NCBI RefSeq assembly: GCF_029076695.1
Contig: NZ_JARFIK010000002.1
Location: forward strand, 868,001-932,000
Source: Adlercreutzia equolifaciens
GTDB taxonomy: Bacteria; Actinomycetota; Coriobacteriia; Coriobacteriales; Eggerthellaceae
Length of the DNA stretch: 64,000 nucleotides
Direction: 5' to 3'
Part shown: positions 34,338 to 43,180 of the stretch, one piece after another
Numbering within the stretch: the first letter of the stretch is position 1
Layout: each line of letters opens with the position of its first letter
Made by a program: the position numbers and the translations under genes
The notes under the pieces: model-generated
Told to the model about the DNA's origin: nothing
Database searches by the model: none
The model's input: the letters and a program-made list of their open reading frames with translations, nothing else

Positions 34338-34363
34338 CCGGATATGGCACGGGCACCTGGAGC

Positions 34364-35320
34364 CTAGGAGGCTCCCTCGCCGTAGCCGAAACGGCGGATT
34401 TGGTTGGCATCGCGGCGCCAGTTCTTCTTCACCTTGACCGACAGATCGAGGAACACCTTCGAGCCCAGGAGCAGCTCCAGATCTTTGCGGGCCTCCGAGC
34501 CGATGCGCTTGATGGCCGCTCCGCGCTTGCCAATGATGATGCCCTTCTGACTGTCGCGCTCCACGTAAATGACGGCGAAGATGCGGTAGAGATTCGGCGG
34601 CTCGAACTCCATCTCCTCGATGCCCACGCCGATGGCATGAGGCACCTCGTCGAAGAAGTTGCGCAGCACCTTCTCGCGGATGAACTCGGCCACGGTTACT
34701 TCCAGCGGCTGGTCGGTTTCCATGTCGCGGGGAAACCACGCCGGGCCTTCGGGCAGCAGGAACTGCACTTCCTCGACGAAGGCATCCACGTTGCGGCCGG
34801 TTTCCGAGGAGAGCGCCACCATGGCGTCCCAATCGGCCAAATGCTCCGCCGCCTCGCGCTGAGCACTGATCTGAGCTTCGCTGGCCAAGTCGGTTTTCGT
34901 CAGCACGCAGATCTTGGCCGATCCCTTGGCGGCGCGCACCTGCTCGGCCACCCATTCGTCGCCCTTGCCGATGGGCTTGGACGAGTCGATGAGCATGGCT
35001 ACCACGTCCACGTCCTCCAAGGCTTTGATGGCGCTGGTGTTGAGCTCCTCGCCCAGGGCGTCCTTAGGCTTGTGCAGGCCGGGCGTGTCGACGAGGATCA
35101 TCTGCATGGCGTCGGTGGTGTAGACGGCGCGAAAGCGGTGGCGCGTTGTTTGCGCGGTGTTCGAGGTGATGGCAATCTTCTTGCCCATGATGGCGTTGAG
35201 CAGAGTGGATTTGCCGGCGTTGGGGCGCCCTACCAGGGTGACGAACCCGCTTTTGAAATCAGGGTTGGTGGGAAACGAGCCTCCCATGGGGTTTTCGGCG
35301 AAATAAGCATCCAGATCCAT
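34364..35320 (-). CDS. era: GTPase Era
   Basis: Era binds 16S rRNA near its 3' end and acts in 30S maturation. The 318-residue protein has G1 GRPNAGKST near residues 31-39, G3 DTPGLHK near 78, G4 TKTDL near 139, and a C-terminal KH domain (GIIIGKRGAAIKRIG near 244-258). The N-terminus is slightly extended. It lies 10 bases after dgkA. Confidence 0.95.
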   Translation of the reverse strand: MDLDAYFAENPMGGSFPTNPDFKSGFVTLVGRPNAGKSTLLNAIMGKKIAITSNTAQTTRHRFRAVYTTDAMQMILVDTPGLHKPKDALGEELNTSAIKALEDVDVVAMLIDSSKPIGKGDEWVAEQVRAAKGSAKICVLTKTDLASEAQISAQREAAEHLADWDAMVALSSETGRNVDAFVEEVQFLLPEGPAWFPRDMETDQPLEVTVAEFIREKVLRNFFDEVPHAIGVGIEEMEFEPPNLYRIFAVIYVERDSQKGIIIGKRGAAIKRIGSEARKDLELLLGSKVFLDLSVKVKKNWRRDANQIRRFGYGEGAS

Positions 35321-35330
35321 GGATTTCCTT

Positions 35331-35789
35331 TCAGAGGAGTGAGAAAACGTGGGGCAGGAACACTATGAGCCCGACCACGAGCGACCCAATAGAGGCCACC
35401 AGCACCGCTCCGGCGGCGGCATCCTTTGCGGCGCGGGCCAAGGGATGCCACACGTCCGTGGCCAAATCGACTACCGATTCGATGGCAGTGTTGATAATTT
35501 CAGCGGTAGCCACCACCATAATGCAGAGCACGATGGCCAACCATTCAGGCTGGGAAATTCCCAGGGCAAACCCTAAAATGACGGTGAGAAGCCCGATGGC
35601 GCCCTGAATCTTCAGGTTGCGCTGCGAGGTAAAGGCATAGCCCACGCCCCGGGCGGCACAGCGAAAAGCGCAGGCCAGCGGAAAACGTCCCTCGCCGCAG
35701 GAGCGGCTTTGGGCAGCCGTGCGCACCCCCGAGACGGACTTGTCCGTCGGGGCGTCCGATGCGTTGCTGTCAGCTGGGGGGCGGGACAT
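35331..35789 (-). CDS. dgkA: Diacylglycerol/undecaprenol kinase family protein
   Basis: The 152-residue membrane protein belongs to the DgkA family, which in Gram-positive bacteria phosphorylates undecaprenol for wall synthesis. The active-site region reads EIINTAIESVVD near residues 97-108, and KDAAAGAVL near 122-130. Three membrane segments fit the trimeric enzyme. The N-terminal 45 residues are an extra polar stretch. The start is uncertain; 35789, 11 bases after ybeY, is the best-placed ATG. The gene order ybeY-dgkA-era is conserved. Confidence 0.88.
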   Translation of the reverse strand: MSRPPADSNASDAPTDKSVSGVRTAAQSRSCGEGRFPLACAFRCAARGVGYAFTSQRNLKIQGAIGLLTVILGFALGISQPEWLAIVLCIMVVATAEIINTAIESVVDLATDVWHPLARAAKDAAAGAVLVASIGSLVVGLIVFLPHVFSLL

Positions 35790-35800
35790 TGACGCGATGG

Positions 35801-36289
35801 CTAGCGGCGCTCGTCCATGGGAGGCAGGTTGCGCTCGGACCACTCGCGCAGAAGCTCGGCCTCGCGGGCTTCCATAACCTCCGCCTCATCGTCTTCAATG
35901 TGGTCGTAGCCGCACAGATGCAAAAGGCCGTGGACCAGCAGAAGGCTGATTTCCTGCTCGAGCGAGTTGCCGTACTCCTGGCTTTGGTTCTCGGCAACGT
36001 CCGGGGCAATAATGACATCGCCCAGCTCGTAGAGCGGGCAGGCTGGACCGTCGGCGGCGGTGATGTCGTCGGCAATGTTGTCGCATTCGAAGGACAGCAC
36101 GTCGGTGGGACCCTCGATGTTGCGGAAGCGGCCGTTGAGTTCGGCGATGGTGTCGTTGTCCACAAAGCTGACGGACACCTCGGTATTCAGCGGCTTCCCC
36201 TCGCGCTCCAGGACAAACTGGGCAAGGTCGTGCAGCGGCATGGCCGTCAGGTCGTCTTCACGATACGGGTAAGTAATGAGAATCTCCAT
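35801..36289 (-). CDS. ybeY: Endoribonuclease YbeY
   Basis: YbeY is a zinc-dependent RNase used in 16S rRNA 3' maturation and ribosome quality control. The 162-residue protein carries the metal motif HGLLHLCGYDH (H-x3-H-x5-H) near residues 116-126. It follows phoH by 3 bases. Confidence 0.94.
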   Translation of the reverse strand: MEILITYPYREDDLTAMPLHDLAQFVLEREGKPLNTEVSVSFVDNDTIAELNGRFRNIEGPTDVLSFECDNIADDITAADGPACPLYELGDVIIAPDVAENQSQEYGNSLEQEISLLLVHGLLHLCGYDHIEDDEAEVMEAREAELLREWSERNLPPMDERR

Positions 36290-36292
36290 GGC

Positions 36293-37252
36293 TTACTTCG
36301 CCTTTCCCGCCGCGCGCTCGTAGGCGGCCACGATGGTGGCTACCAGGGAATGGCGCACGACGTCCTTTCCGTTGAGGTCGCAAAATGCGATGTCGTCGAT
36401 GCCCTCGAGGATGCTGCGCACCTGAACCAGGCCGCTGGTGCCGCGGGGCAAGTCAATTTGGGAGATGTCGCCCGTGACGACAATTTTCGAGCCGAAACCC
36501 AGGCGCGTCAGGGCCATTTTCATCTGCTCGGGCGTGGTGTTTTGTGCCTCGTCCAAGATGATGAACGCGTCGTTGAGCGTGCGCCCACGCATGAAGGCCA
36601 AGGGTGCAATCTCAATGGTGCCGTTTTCGATAAGGGCGTTGGCGCGCTCTTGGTCGAACATGGAATAGAGCGCGTCGTAGAGCGGGCGGATATAAGGGTC
36701 CACCTTCTCGAAGAGCGTTCCCGGCAGAAACCCCAGATTCTCCCCTGCCTCCACAATGGGGCGCGACAAGATGATGCGGCCCACTTCCTTGCGCTTGAGG
36801 GCCGCCACGGCCATGGCCATGGCCAGATAGGTTTTGCCCGTGCCCGCCGGTCCGATAGCGAAGGTGACGGTATGGTCGCGGATGGCGTCGACGTAATGCT
36901 TCTGGCCAGCGGTTTTCGGGCGAATGGCCCGACCGCGGTAGGACAGCAGCACGTCCTCCCGCAGCGCCGTGGGCGAAAACTCGGCCCGGCGCAGAAGCTC
37001 GACGGCTCGCTGCACGTAGGGTACGTCCGGGGTTTCGCCTTCTTGGACCAGCTTGAACAAGTCTGTGAACAGGGCCACCAGTTGCTGGACTTCTATTTCA
37101 TCGCCTTCGAGGGCGACGGTGTTGCCCCGCACGGTAATGCGCGCGGCGAAGGCCTGCTCAAGTTCGTGGAGGATTTCATCAGTGGCACCTACGACCAGCG
37201 CCATGTCCACGGGGTCCGGCGCTGTGAGCGTTATGTGCGAAAGTTCAGTCAT
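36293..37252 (-). CDS. phoH: PhoH-like ATPase
   Basis: PhoH-like proteins are ATPases found next to ybeY and thought to act in RNA metabolism. The 319-residue protein has Walker A GPAGTGKTYLA near residues 134-144 and Walker B FIILDEAQN near 232-240. An ATG three codons upstream (37261) is in frame, but 37252 sits directly after a TACAAT (37260-37265) and could be leaderless. The interrupting toxin-antitoxin pair lies just upstream on the other strand. Confidence 0.92.
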   Translation of the reverse strand: MTELSHITLTAPDPVDMALVVGATDEILHELEQAFAARITVRGNTVALEGDEIEVQQLVALFTDLFKLVQEGETPDVPYVQRAVELLRRAEFSPTALREDVLLSYRGRAIRPKTAGQKHYVDAIRDHTVTFAIGPAGTGKTYLAMAMAVAALKRKEVGRIILSRPIVEAGENLGFLPGTLFEKVDPYIRPLYDALYSMFDQERANALIENGTIEIAPLAFMRGRTLNDAFIILDEAQNTTPEQMKMALTRLGFGSKIVVTGDISQIDLPRGTSGLVQVRSILEGIDDIAFCDLNGKDVVRHSLVATIVAAYERAAGKAK

Positions 37253-37259
37253 AGGCGAC

Positions 37260-37289
37260 ATTGTACCCTATGTTGTGCGTCCGCTCCAA
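37260..37289 (-). promoter_or_regulatory. phoH promoter, possibly leaderless
   Basis: On the minus strand TTGGAG (37284-37289) and TACAAT (37260-37265) are 18 bases apart. The expected start is within a base or two of the ATG at 37252. No Shine-Dalgarno is seen. Confidence 0.5.
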
Positions 37290-37399
37290 AACCGTACGAA
37301 TATGTTAGATAGGCCGCTAAGGACGCGGTGCGTTGCGGGTTAGTTTGATGGTCAAGGGCGTGGACGATACGAGTTGGATCAACGGGGTCATTTCTTCTT

Positions 37400-37428
37400 T
37401 TGTATTCGTAATAGATTTCCCCTAGAAC
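37400..37428 (+). promoter_or_regulatory. Promoter of the mntA-hepT pair
   Basis: TTGTAT (37400-37405) and TAGAAC (37423-37428) are 17 bases apart. TAGAA is repeated at 37435-37439, and CTTCT and AGAAG flank the region, which could be the operator for the ribbon-helix-helix domain of the antitoxin. AGGGGG precedes the mntA ATG. Confidence 0.45.
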
Positions 37429-37465
37429 TTCTATTAGAATTAAGAAGCGTACGAAGGGGGTAATC

Positions 37466-37933
37466 ATGGCGAAGACAATCTCACTGTATTTATCGGAACA
37501 GGCTTTGGAGAAGCTTGACGCCTGTGTGCAGATGCTTGCCTGCAAGGATGAGGCGGCGGGGCTTTCGGGCAGAGCGGTTACCAGCCGTTCCAGCTTCATC
37601 GAGAAGCTCATTGACGCCTATGAGCCGCCCCAGGAGGTGCTCTCCCCTGAGGAAATTACCTACGCCGTGGTGTCGCTGGCGCAAGAATATGGGGCAAAGA
37701 AGGTCTCTCTGTTCGGCTCCTATGCCCGCGGCGAGGCCACCGGTGCAAGCGATGTCGATCTTCTCCTAGAGAAGGGATCCATCAAGGGCTTGCAAGTGCT
37801 TGATTTTCAGGAAGCGCTTGCCAAGCAGCTCGGACGCCCAGTGGATGTGGTGACAACTGCTGGGGCGAGCGAGCGTTTCCTGGCTAAAGTGTCCCAGGAG
37901 GCAAAGGTGCTCTACGAAGTGGTGGAGCTATGA
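37466..37933 (+). CDS. MNT-type nucleotidyltransferase antitoxin with ribbon-helix-helix domain
   Basis: The 155-residue protein joins two domains. Residues 1-52 look like a CopG/ribbon-helix-helix DNA-binding domain (TISLYLSEQALEKLD and SRSSFIEKLIDAY). Residues 62-155 are a minimal nucleotidyltransferase with GSYARGEATGASDVD at 84-98, the GS-x10-DxD signature, and a likely third aspartate at 127. MntA-type antitoxins neutralise the HepT ribonuclease by adding AMP to it. Its stop overlaps the start of the HEPN gene by 4 bases (ATGA). The added DNA-binding domain would allow self-repression. It interrupts the conserved mtaB-phoH neighbourhood on the opposite strand. Confidence 0.85.
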   Translation: MAKTISLYLSEQALEKLDACVQMLACKDEAAGLSGRAVTSRSSFIEKLIDAYEPPQEVLSPEEITYAVVSLAQEYGAKKVSLFGSYARGEATGASDVDLLLEKGSIKGLQVLDFQEALAKQLGRPVDVVTTAGASERFLAKVSQEAKVLYEVVEL

Positions 37934-38277
37934 ACGCCGAGGATCGTGACAACGACCAGCTCGGTGTTATCCTGCGTTATTGCGAGCGGCTTGAAGCGGC
38001 ACAGACCCGTTTCGGCAGCAATTACGAGGTATTTGCGCGTGATGAAGTCTTCCAGGACAGTTGTGCTCTGTGTCTTATTCAAATCGGCGAAGCGGTTCAT
38101 CGCTTGTCGGAAGAGTTCTGCCAGGCGCATCCCAATATTGAATGGAAATTGATCTACGGCATGCGGTGTCATTTAGCGCACGGCTACGAAATTTTCGATA
38201 CCGAAATAGCCTGGGATGCCATAACTAAGGAGATCGCTCCCCTGAAGGCGTTCTGCGAGGAGCGGTATCGGGGCTAA
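37930..38277 (+). CDS. HepT-like HEPN ribonuclease toxin
   Basis: The 115-residue all-helical protein matches DUF86/HepT. The active-site motif R-x4-H-x-Y is R79-CHLA-H84-G-Y86. HepT toxins cleave RNA, often the 3' end of tRNAs. The gene overlaps the MNT antitoxin by 4 bases, the usual arrangement for a type VII system. The active-site residues are intact, so it is probably functional. It converges on mtaB with a 61-base gap and no terminator. Confidence 0.85.
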   Translation: MNAEDRDNDQLGVILRYCERLEAAQTRFGSNYEVFARDEVFQDSCALCLIQIGEAVHRLSEEFCQAHPNIEWKLIYGMRCHLAHGYEIFDTEIAWDAITKEIAPLKAFCEERYRG

Positions 38278-38338
38278 GTGCATTCTGGTATTCGAGGTCT
38301 GTCGAACGTTCTCTGGTGCTTGCCGCTCGGAAATGTTG

Positions 38339-39697
38339 CTAGAGCGCGAGCGTCACCAGGCTACCTACGGAGCAAGATTCGGTGAGCGCAATCTCGTGAT
38401 AGCTTTCCGTGGTGGCTCGCGTGGAGGTTTCGACTAGAGCGAGCTCGGTGGTGCCGGCACGGTTCGCGCGATCGGCGGCAGCCAACTCGTCGGAGAGCTG
38501 ACGCAGACGAGCAGCACGAGCGGCCTTTACGTCGGGAGGGACCTGGTCGGGGCGTTGGGCGGCGGGCGTGCCTTCGCGACGGGAGTACGGGAATACGTGA
38601 ATCTTGCTGAAACCGCAGTGCTGGGCCAGCTTCACCGTGTCCTCGAAATTCTCTTCCGTTTCACCAGGAAAACCCACAATGATATCGGTGGTCAGGGCGA
38701 TTTCAGGCACCATGGCGCGCAGGTAGTCGACGAGCTGGCGATATTCCTCCGCGTCGTAGGGGCGCGCCATTTCGCGCAGTACTTTGGAGCTGCCTGACTG
38801 CAACGGCAGGTGCAGATGGCGGCACAGGCGCCCCTCGGCATCGGCAAGAAGGCCGATGAAATCCATGGACACGTCCATAGGCTCGATGGAGCCGATGCGG
38901 AAGCGGCACGGAGGCTCGCCAGGTTCGTGCAAGTCGGCGGTATCTTCGAGCAAGCGACGACAGAGGTCGGCCAGGTCGCAGCCTTCGTCGTCGTAGGATC
39001 CTAGGTTGATGCCAGTCAGCACAATCTCGCGCACGCCTGCGCGAGCTAGGGCAGTGGCTTCGGCTACCACCTCGTCAGCGGAGCGACTTGTGGCACGACC
39101 GCGGGCTACATGAACGATGCAATAAGTGCAGGCGTTGTCGCAGCCGTCCTGGACTTTGATGCCAATACGGGTGCGACCATCGGAGGGCATGGGGGACGCT
39201 GCCACACCGTTTGACTGAGAAGCGAGGACGGTATCTTCGCTGTCTGCGCCCGCTTTGTCTTGCGCGGGCGTCGAGTTTGCGGACGATGCCTCCCCTGCTC
39301 CATCAAAAGTTTCTGCGAGGTAGATGGCCGCTTCGGCCTTGGGAACGACGGTCACGCGCTCGCCGAGGCTCGCGTAGGTTTCCTGGTCGATTTCAGTGGC
39401 GCATCCGGTGACGATAACCTGAGCACCAGCGCTAGCATTGAGGGCGTGGCGCACGGCCTTGCGCGTCTTCTTCTCGGCCTCACCGGTAACCGTGCAGGTG
39501 TTCACCACAATGAGATCGGCCTCGGCCTCCGGAGCTGGCACTCCCCCGCGCTCGGCCAGCAAACGCTCGAAGCCATCGGACTCCACGCGGTTAACCTTGC
39601 AGCCCAAATTGACAACGCAAAACAAAAACCGCGGCGAGACGCCTGGAAGTTGCCATCTGCCCGTTGCCGTTTCGGCATGCCGTTCTGCGCTACTCAT
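38339..39697 (-). CDS. mtaB: tRNA (N6-L-threonylcarbamoyladenosine37) methylthiotransferase MtaB
   Basis: MtaB adds a methylthio group to t6A37 of ANN-decoding tRNAs. The 452-residue radical-SAM protein has UPF0004 cysteines (NLGCKVNRVES near residue 31, NTCTVTGEAE near 65, TGCATE near 98), the SAM motif CDNACTYC near 184, and a TRAM domain. NLGCKVN is typical of MtaB. There is a 50-residue low-complexity insert near residues 130-175. The start at 39697 overlaps the rsmE stop and has GGGAG upstream. It is the third methylthiotransferase in the window. Confidence 0.92.
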   Translation of the reverse strand: MSSAERHAETATGRWQLPGVSPRFLFCVVNLGCKVNRVESDGFERLLAERGGVPAPEAEADLIVVNTCTVTGEAEKKTRKAVRHALNASAGAQVIVTGCATEIDQETYASLGERVTVVPKAEAAIYLAETFDGAGEASSANSTPAQDKAGADSEDTVLASQSNGVAASPMPSDGRTRIGIKVQDGCDNACTYCIVHVARGRATSRSADEVVAEATALARAGVREIVLTGINLGSYDDEGCDLADLCRRLLEDTADLHEPGEPPCRFRIGSIEPMDVSMDFIGLLADAEGRLCRHLHLPLQSGSSKVLREMARPYDAEEYRQLVDYLRAMVPEIALTTDIIVGFPGETEENFEDTVKLAQHCGFSKIHVFPYSRREGTPAAQRPDQVPPDVKAARAARLRQLSDELAAADRANRAGTTELALVETSTRATTESYHEIALTESCSVGSLVTLAL

Positions 39698-40640
39698 CGT
39701 CGGCTCCCGGGGTCTCGATGAGACAGCCAACCGTCTGACTTGTCTCATCCTCATCGAACATTGCGGCGAAGGATTGGGCGATGGCGGGCGGTTTGTAAAC
39801 AGGATCGTCATCGCGGACTCCCTCGAGAGCTGTTGTCCTCTGGCTTTGAGTCGCGTTGCCCATGCCTCCCAGCTCGTAGAGCACGAGGGCGGGGGCCACG
39901 ATGCCCGCTGTTTCTGTGCGGAGAATGGAGGGACCCAGGGTGACGAGGGAGGCGTGCGGGTTGGCGTCCAGTAACAACTGCACCTCGTCTTCAGAAAGAC
40001 CGCCCTCAGGGCCGACTACCACCGCGATACGCGCATCTTCGGCCGGTGTGCGGGTGTCCAGAAGCGCCCCTTGTATCGCTTCTCGCAGGCTGGCGCTTTG
40101 CGGCGCCTCCTCCCAGCACACCAGTACGGCCGTAGCCCCGCCGAGCTGTTCGGCGGCCTGGCGTACCGTCATCGGTTCGCTGACCTCGGGAATGCGCATC
40201 TGGCCTGACTGCATGGCGGCGCTTTTGGCGATGGCCTGCCAGCGCTCGGTTTTGGCGGCGGCCTTCTTGCCGTCCAGTTTCACAATGGAACGAGCGCAGG
40301 CCAGGGGTACGAACGCCGCCACGCCGACTTCAGTGGCGTGGCGCACAACCGTCTCCATTTTGTCGCCCTTGGCCAAGCCCTGCAGCAGCATGATTTGGGG
40401 ACCGTCGGGCAGCGCCTCCTGGTGCTGGGCAATACGCACCAGGGGCACCTCGTCGGAGAAATCGACAATCTCGCACTCGAAGTAATCGCGATCGGCGTCA
40501 ATCACCGCCACATGCTCGCCAGGTGCAAGCCGCAGCACGCGAGCATGTTTGGCGTCATCGCACGTCAGCCGCAGCGGAAACACTTCCTCTGTTTCGGCAG
40601 CTAGTACTTGGTTGTCTAGGAAGAACCTCGGTAAAGACAC
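39690..40640 (-). CDS. rsmE: 16S rRNA m3U1498 methyltransferase
   Basis: RsmE methylates U1498 of 16S rRNA. The 316-residue SPOUT-class protein has an N-terminal PUA-like part (SLPRFFLDN start) and the knot motifs VVGPEGGLSEDE near 209-220 and ILRTETA near 240-246. About 60 residues of polar C-terminal extension follow the usual end and are not found in most homologues. Coding starts with GTG. It overlaps mtaB by 8 bases and follows dnaJ by 117. Confidence 0.92.
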   Translation of the reverse strand: MSLPRFFLDNQVLAAETEEVFPLRLTCDDAKHARVLRLAPGEHVAVIDADRDYFECEIVDFSDEVPLVRIAQHQEALPDGPQIMLLQGLAKGDKMETVVRHATEVGVAAFVPLACARSIVKLDGKKAAAKTERWQAIAKSAAMQSGQMRIPEVSEPMTVRQAAEQLGGATAVLVCWEEAPQSASLREAIQGALLDTRTPAEDARIAVVVGPEGGLSEDEVQLLLDANPHASLVTLGPSILRTETAGIVAPALVLYELGGMGNATQSQRTTALEGVRDDDPVYKPPAIAQSFAAMFDEDETSQTVGCLIETPGADDE

Positions 40641-40757
40641 TACGATCCAATCCTCGCATTATTGTTATAGTCGGCCACGCCCCGATCAAAGCACGCTGGT
40701 ACCCATCGAAGCCACGGCGTCGATGGGAGCGCGGTCCCGTCAGGGCGAAGGAGCTCT

Positions 40758-41906
40758 TTACTCGAAGATGTCGCGCAGCTTCTGCAGCGGCGAGCGCTTC
40801 TCGTCGTTGACGTCCTCCCCCATGTCCTCGGCCAGTTGCTCCAAAAGCTCGCGCTGGCGCTTCGACAGCTTCTTGGGAATTTCGACGTCGATGTGGGCGA
40901 AGAGGTCGCCGCGGTTGTCGCTCTTCAAGCGCGGCATACCGTAGCCCTTGACGCGTACTACCTGATTGTTCTGGCAGCCTTCAGGAATGGTGACGACCAC
41001 CTTCTCGTCCTCGTAGATGCCGTCGATCTCAATATCGGCGCCCAAAGCGGCCTGGACCATGGGCACTACCAGCTTGCAGTGAAGGTTGTCGCCGTCGCGC
41101 TCGAAGAACTCGTCGGGGTTGATGCGCACCGTGACAATAAGATCGCCTGCCGGCGCTCCCTGCATGCCCGCCTCGCCGTAGCCGGCAATGCGCAGCTGTT
41201 GGCCGTCGCGAATGCCCTTGGGAATTTCCACGGACACGCGCTGGCGGTCAGGCACGCGGCCCTGGCCTTCGCATTCAGGACACGGGTCCTCGATAATGGT
41301 GCCCGTGCCATGGCACTTGGGGCACGTGGTGGCCGACTGCATATCGCCCAGGAAGGTGTGCTGCACGGTGACCACGCGGCCGCGGCCATCGCACTCGGGG
41401 CAGGTGACTTCCTTGCCGTCCGGGCCCAGACCAGTGCCGTCGCAATCGGGGCACGGGGCCAGGCGGTCGTAGACGATCTCCTTTTTCTCGCCCGTGGCGG
41501 CCTCTTTCAGCGAAATGCGCACACCAACGCCCATGTCGCGACCGTCTTTGCGCACCTGGCGACCGCCGCCCGCGGCAGCGCCCCCGAAGAAGGTGGAGAA
41601 GATATCGCCCATACCGCCGAAGCCGCCGCCGAAAAGGTCCTCGAAATCGATGTTGACGCCGCCGTAGGGGCCACCGGCTCCCGCCGCACCTGGGATAGTG
41701 CCGAAGCGGTCGTACTGGGCGCGCTTCTGCGGATCGCTCAGCACGTCGTAGGCCTCGTTCAGCTCCTTGAACTGGTCTTCGGCATCGGGGGCCTTGTTAA
41801 CGTCCGGATGCAGCTCACGGGCGCGATGGCGAAACGCCTTCTTGATTTCCGCCTCGGAGGCATCGCGGGACACGCCGAGTACTTCGTAGAGATCCTTCTG
41901 GGCCAT
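40758..41906 (-). CDS. dnaJ: Chaperone DnaJ
   Basis: DnaJ recruits substrates to DnaK. The 382-residue type I protein has the J domain (residues 4-66) with the HPD motif in ELHPDVN, a Gly/Phe-rich region near 70-110, and four zinc repeats ([32 protein letters not shown]) near 150-215. A C-terminal substrate domain follows. It lies 43 bases after hrcA, under a CIRCE operator, without dnaK or grpE, which marks it as the second dnaJ (dnaJ2) of actinobacteria. Confidence 0.95.
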   Translation of the reverse strand: MAQKDLYEVLGVSRDASEAEIKKAFRHRARELHPDVNKAPDAEDQFKELNEAYDVLSDPQKRAQYDRFGTIPGAAGAGGPYGGVNIDFEDLFGGGFGGMGDIFSTFFGGAAAGGGRQVRKDGRDMGVGVRISLKEAATGEKKEIVYDRLAPCPDCDGTGLGPDGKEVTCPECDGRGRVVTVQHTFLGDMQSATTCPKCHGTGTIIEDPCPECEGQGRVPDRQRVSVEIPKGIRDGQQLRIAGYGEAGMQGAPAGDLIVTVRINPDEFFERDGDNLHCKLVVPMVQAALGADIEIDGIYEDEKVVVTIPEGCQNNQVVRVKGYGMPRLKSDNRGDLFAHIDVEIPKKLSKRQRELLEQLAEDMGEDVNDEKRSPLQKLRDIFE

Positions 41907-41949
41907 AATTGCTTGCTCAAACCTTTCTTAGGGGTTGAATGCTAACGGG

Positions 41950-42960
41950 TTATTCGTCGTGCAGCGCGCACTGGGCAGCGCGCACGGCGCGAATGACGTT
42001 GGAGTAGTTCATGCGCGTGGGGCCGATTACGGCTACCACGCCCTCGCTCTGGCCGCGGCCGTAGGGGCAGGCCACCACGGAAACACCGGCCAGCTCGGAA
42101 GCGGGGTTCTCGTGGCCGATGCGCACCATCACCGGGCTTTCGGCTTCCACAGTATCGTCGAAGGTGTGCATGAGCACACGGTCGTCCTCGAGCACCTCCA
42201 TAACCGGCACTAAAGATTTTGCGTCACTGAACTCGGGCTGGCGAAGAAGCGACGACAGGCCCAGACGATGGGCGCGGCCGCTATCGCTTTCGCCCAGGCA
42301 CTCGACGACCTCGTCGATGATGAACTGCACCAGCGGGTCGGACAGCGCCTCGATGGTGTTGAGGTCCAAGGTACGGCGCACGTCGCGCGCCGATTGCCCC
42401 ACCAGCACTCGATTGAGCAGGTTCTGGGCAGCGGCCAGCTCGTCGGCGGTTACTTCCTCAGTAAAGGTGATGTTGCGGTTGGCCACCTGGCCGTCTTCAG
42501 CAACGAGGATGATAATGGCCTGGTAGTTCGAGAGCGATACCAGAGTAAGCTGGCGAATGCGGCCCGAGAACACCGAGGGAGCCACCACAATGGACAGGCA
42601 GTTGGTCAGTCGAGCCAAGGCGGCCGACGTGTGCTCCATAAGGCTGTCGAGCTCGGTAGCGCTGGCGCGCAGCTCGTCGATGAGGCTCTGGTGAGGACGC
42701 TCTTCCGCCGCCAGCCCCGACGAGAGCAGCTCGTCGACAAAGGCGCGATAGCCGGCATCGGTGGGAACGCGGCCTGCCGAGGTGTGGGGCTGCTGAATGA
42801 ACCCGGCATCCTCCAGGGCCGACAGGTCGTTACGCACCGTGGCGGGGCTTACGCCCAGGCGGTGCCGTTCGGTCAGCGCCCGCGATCCTACGGGAGCGGC
42901 CAGTTCAACATAGTCTTCGATAAGCGCGCGCAGGACACGCTGGCGTCTCTCTGACAGCAT
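41950..42960 (-). CDS. hrcA: Heat-inducible repressor HrcA
   Basis: HrcA represses heat-shock genes by binding CIRCE. The 336-residue protein starts with the winged helix (RRQRVLRALIEDYVELAAPV, residues 5-24, and LGVSPATVRNDLSALE near 35-50) and continues with the GAF-like and dimerisation parts. A CIRCE site covers its promoter, so it controls itself and dnaJ. Confidence 0.95.
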   Translation of the reverse strand: MLSERRQRVLRALIEDYVELAAPVGSRALTERHRLGVSPATVRNDLSALEDAGFIQQPHTSAGRVPTDAGYRAFVDELLSSGLAAEERPHQSLIDELRASATELDSLMEHTSAALARLTNCLSIVVAPSVFSGRIRQLTLVSLSNYQAIIILVAEDGQVANRNITFTEEVTADELAAAQNLLNRVLVGQSARDVRRTLDLNTIEALSDPLVQFIIDEVVECLGESDSGRAHRLGLSSLLRQPEFSDAKSLVPVMEVLEDDRVLMHTFDDTVEAESPVMVRIGHENPASELAGVSVVACPYGRGQSEGVVAVIGPTRMNYSNVIRAVRAAQCALHDE

Positions 42961-43017
42961 CTTGGCTCCTTTCCCGACGGGCGTGGGCTTCTCTCTTGCC
43001 TGGTGGTTATTGACGCT

Positions 43018-43047
43018 ATTTTAGCAACCTCGCGGCGTGAGTGCTAA
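43018..43047 (-). promoter_or_regulatory. CIRCE operator and hrcA promoter
   Basis: TTAGCAACC (43021-43029), nine bases, then GAGTGCTAA (43039-43047): the right half is perfect, the left has two mismatches, and the spacing is exact. On the minus strand TTAGCA (43042-43047) and TAAAAT (43018-43023) 18 bases apart form a promoter fully covered by the operator. Confidence 0.9.
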
Positions 43048-43107
43048 GGAGAAGAGAATTTCGACGTAAGCGACACACGCGCACGGGCAGAAGGCGAAGG
43101 GATGCGC

Positions 43108-43140
43108 AAAAGGCTGGCGCACTATGTGTGCGTCAGCCTT
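43108..43140 (-). terminator. Terminator after the flavoprotein gene
   Basis: AAGGCTG-G-CGCAC (43110-43122) pairs with GTGCG-T-CAGCCTT (43128-43140) in a 13-pair stem with one G-T wobble, followed on the minus strand by four T residues. Confidence 0.75.
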
Positions 43141-43180
43141 CGGGGAGGGGCTTCTTATGAAATGTTAGAGGTCAGCAACG

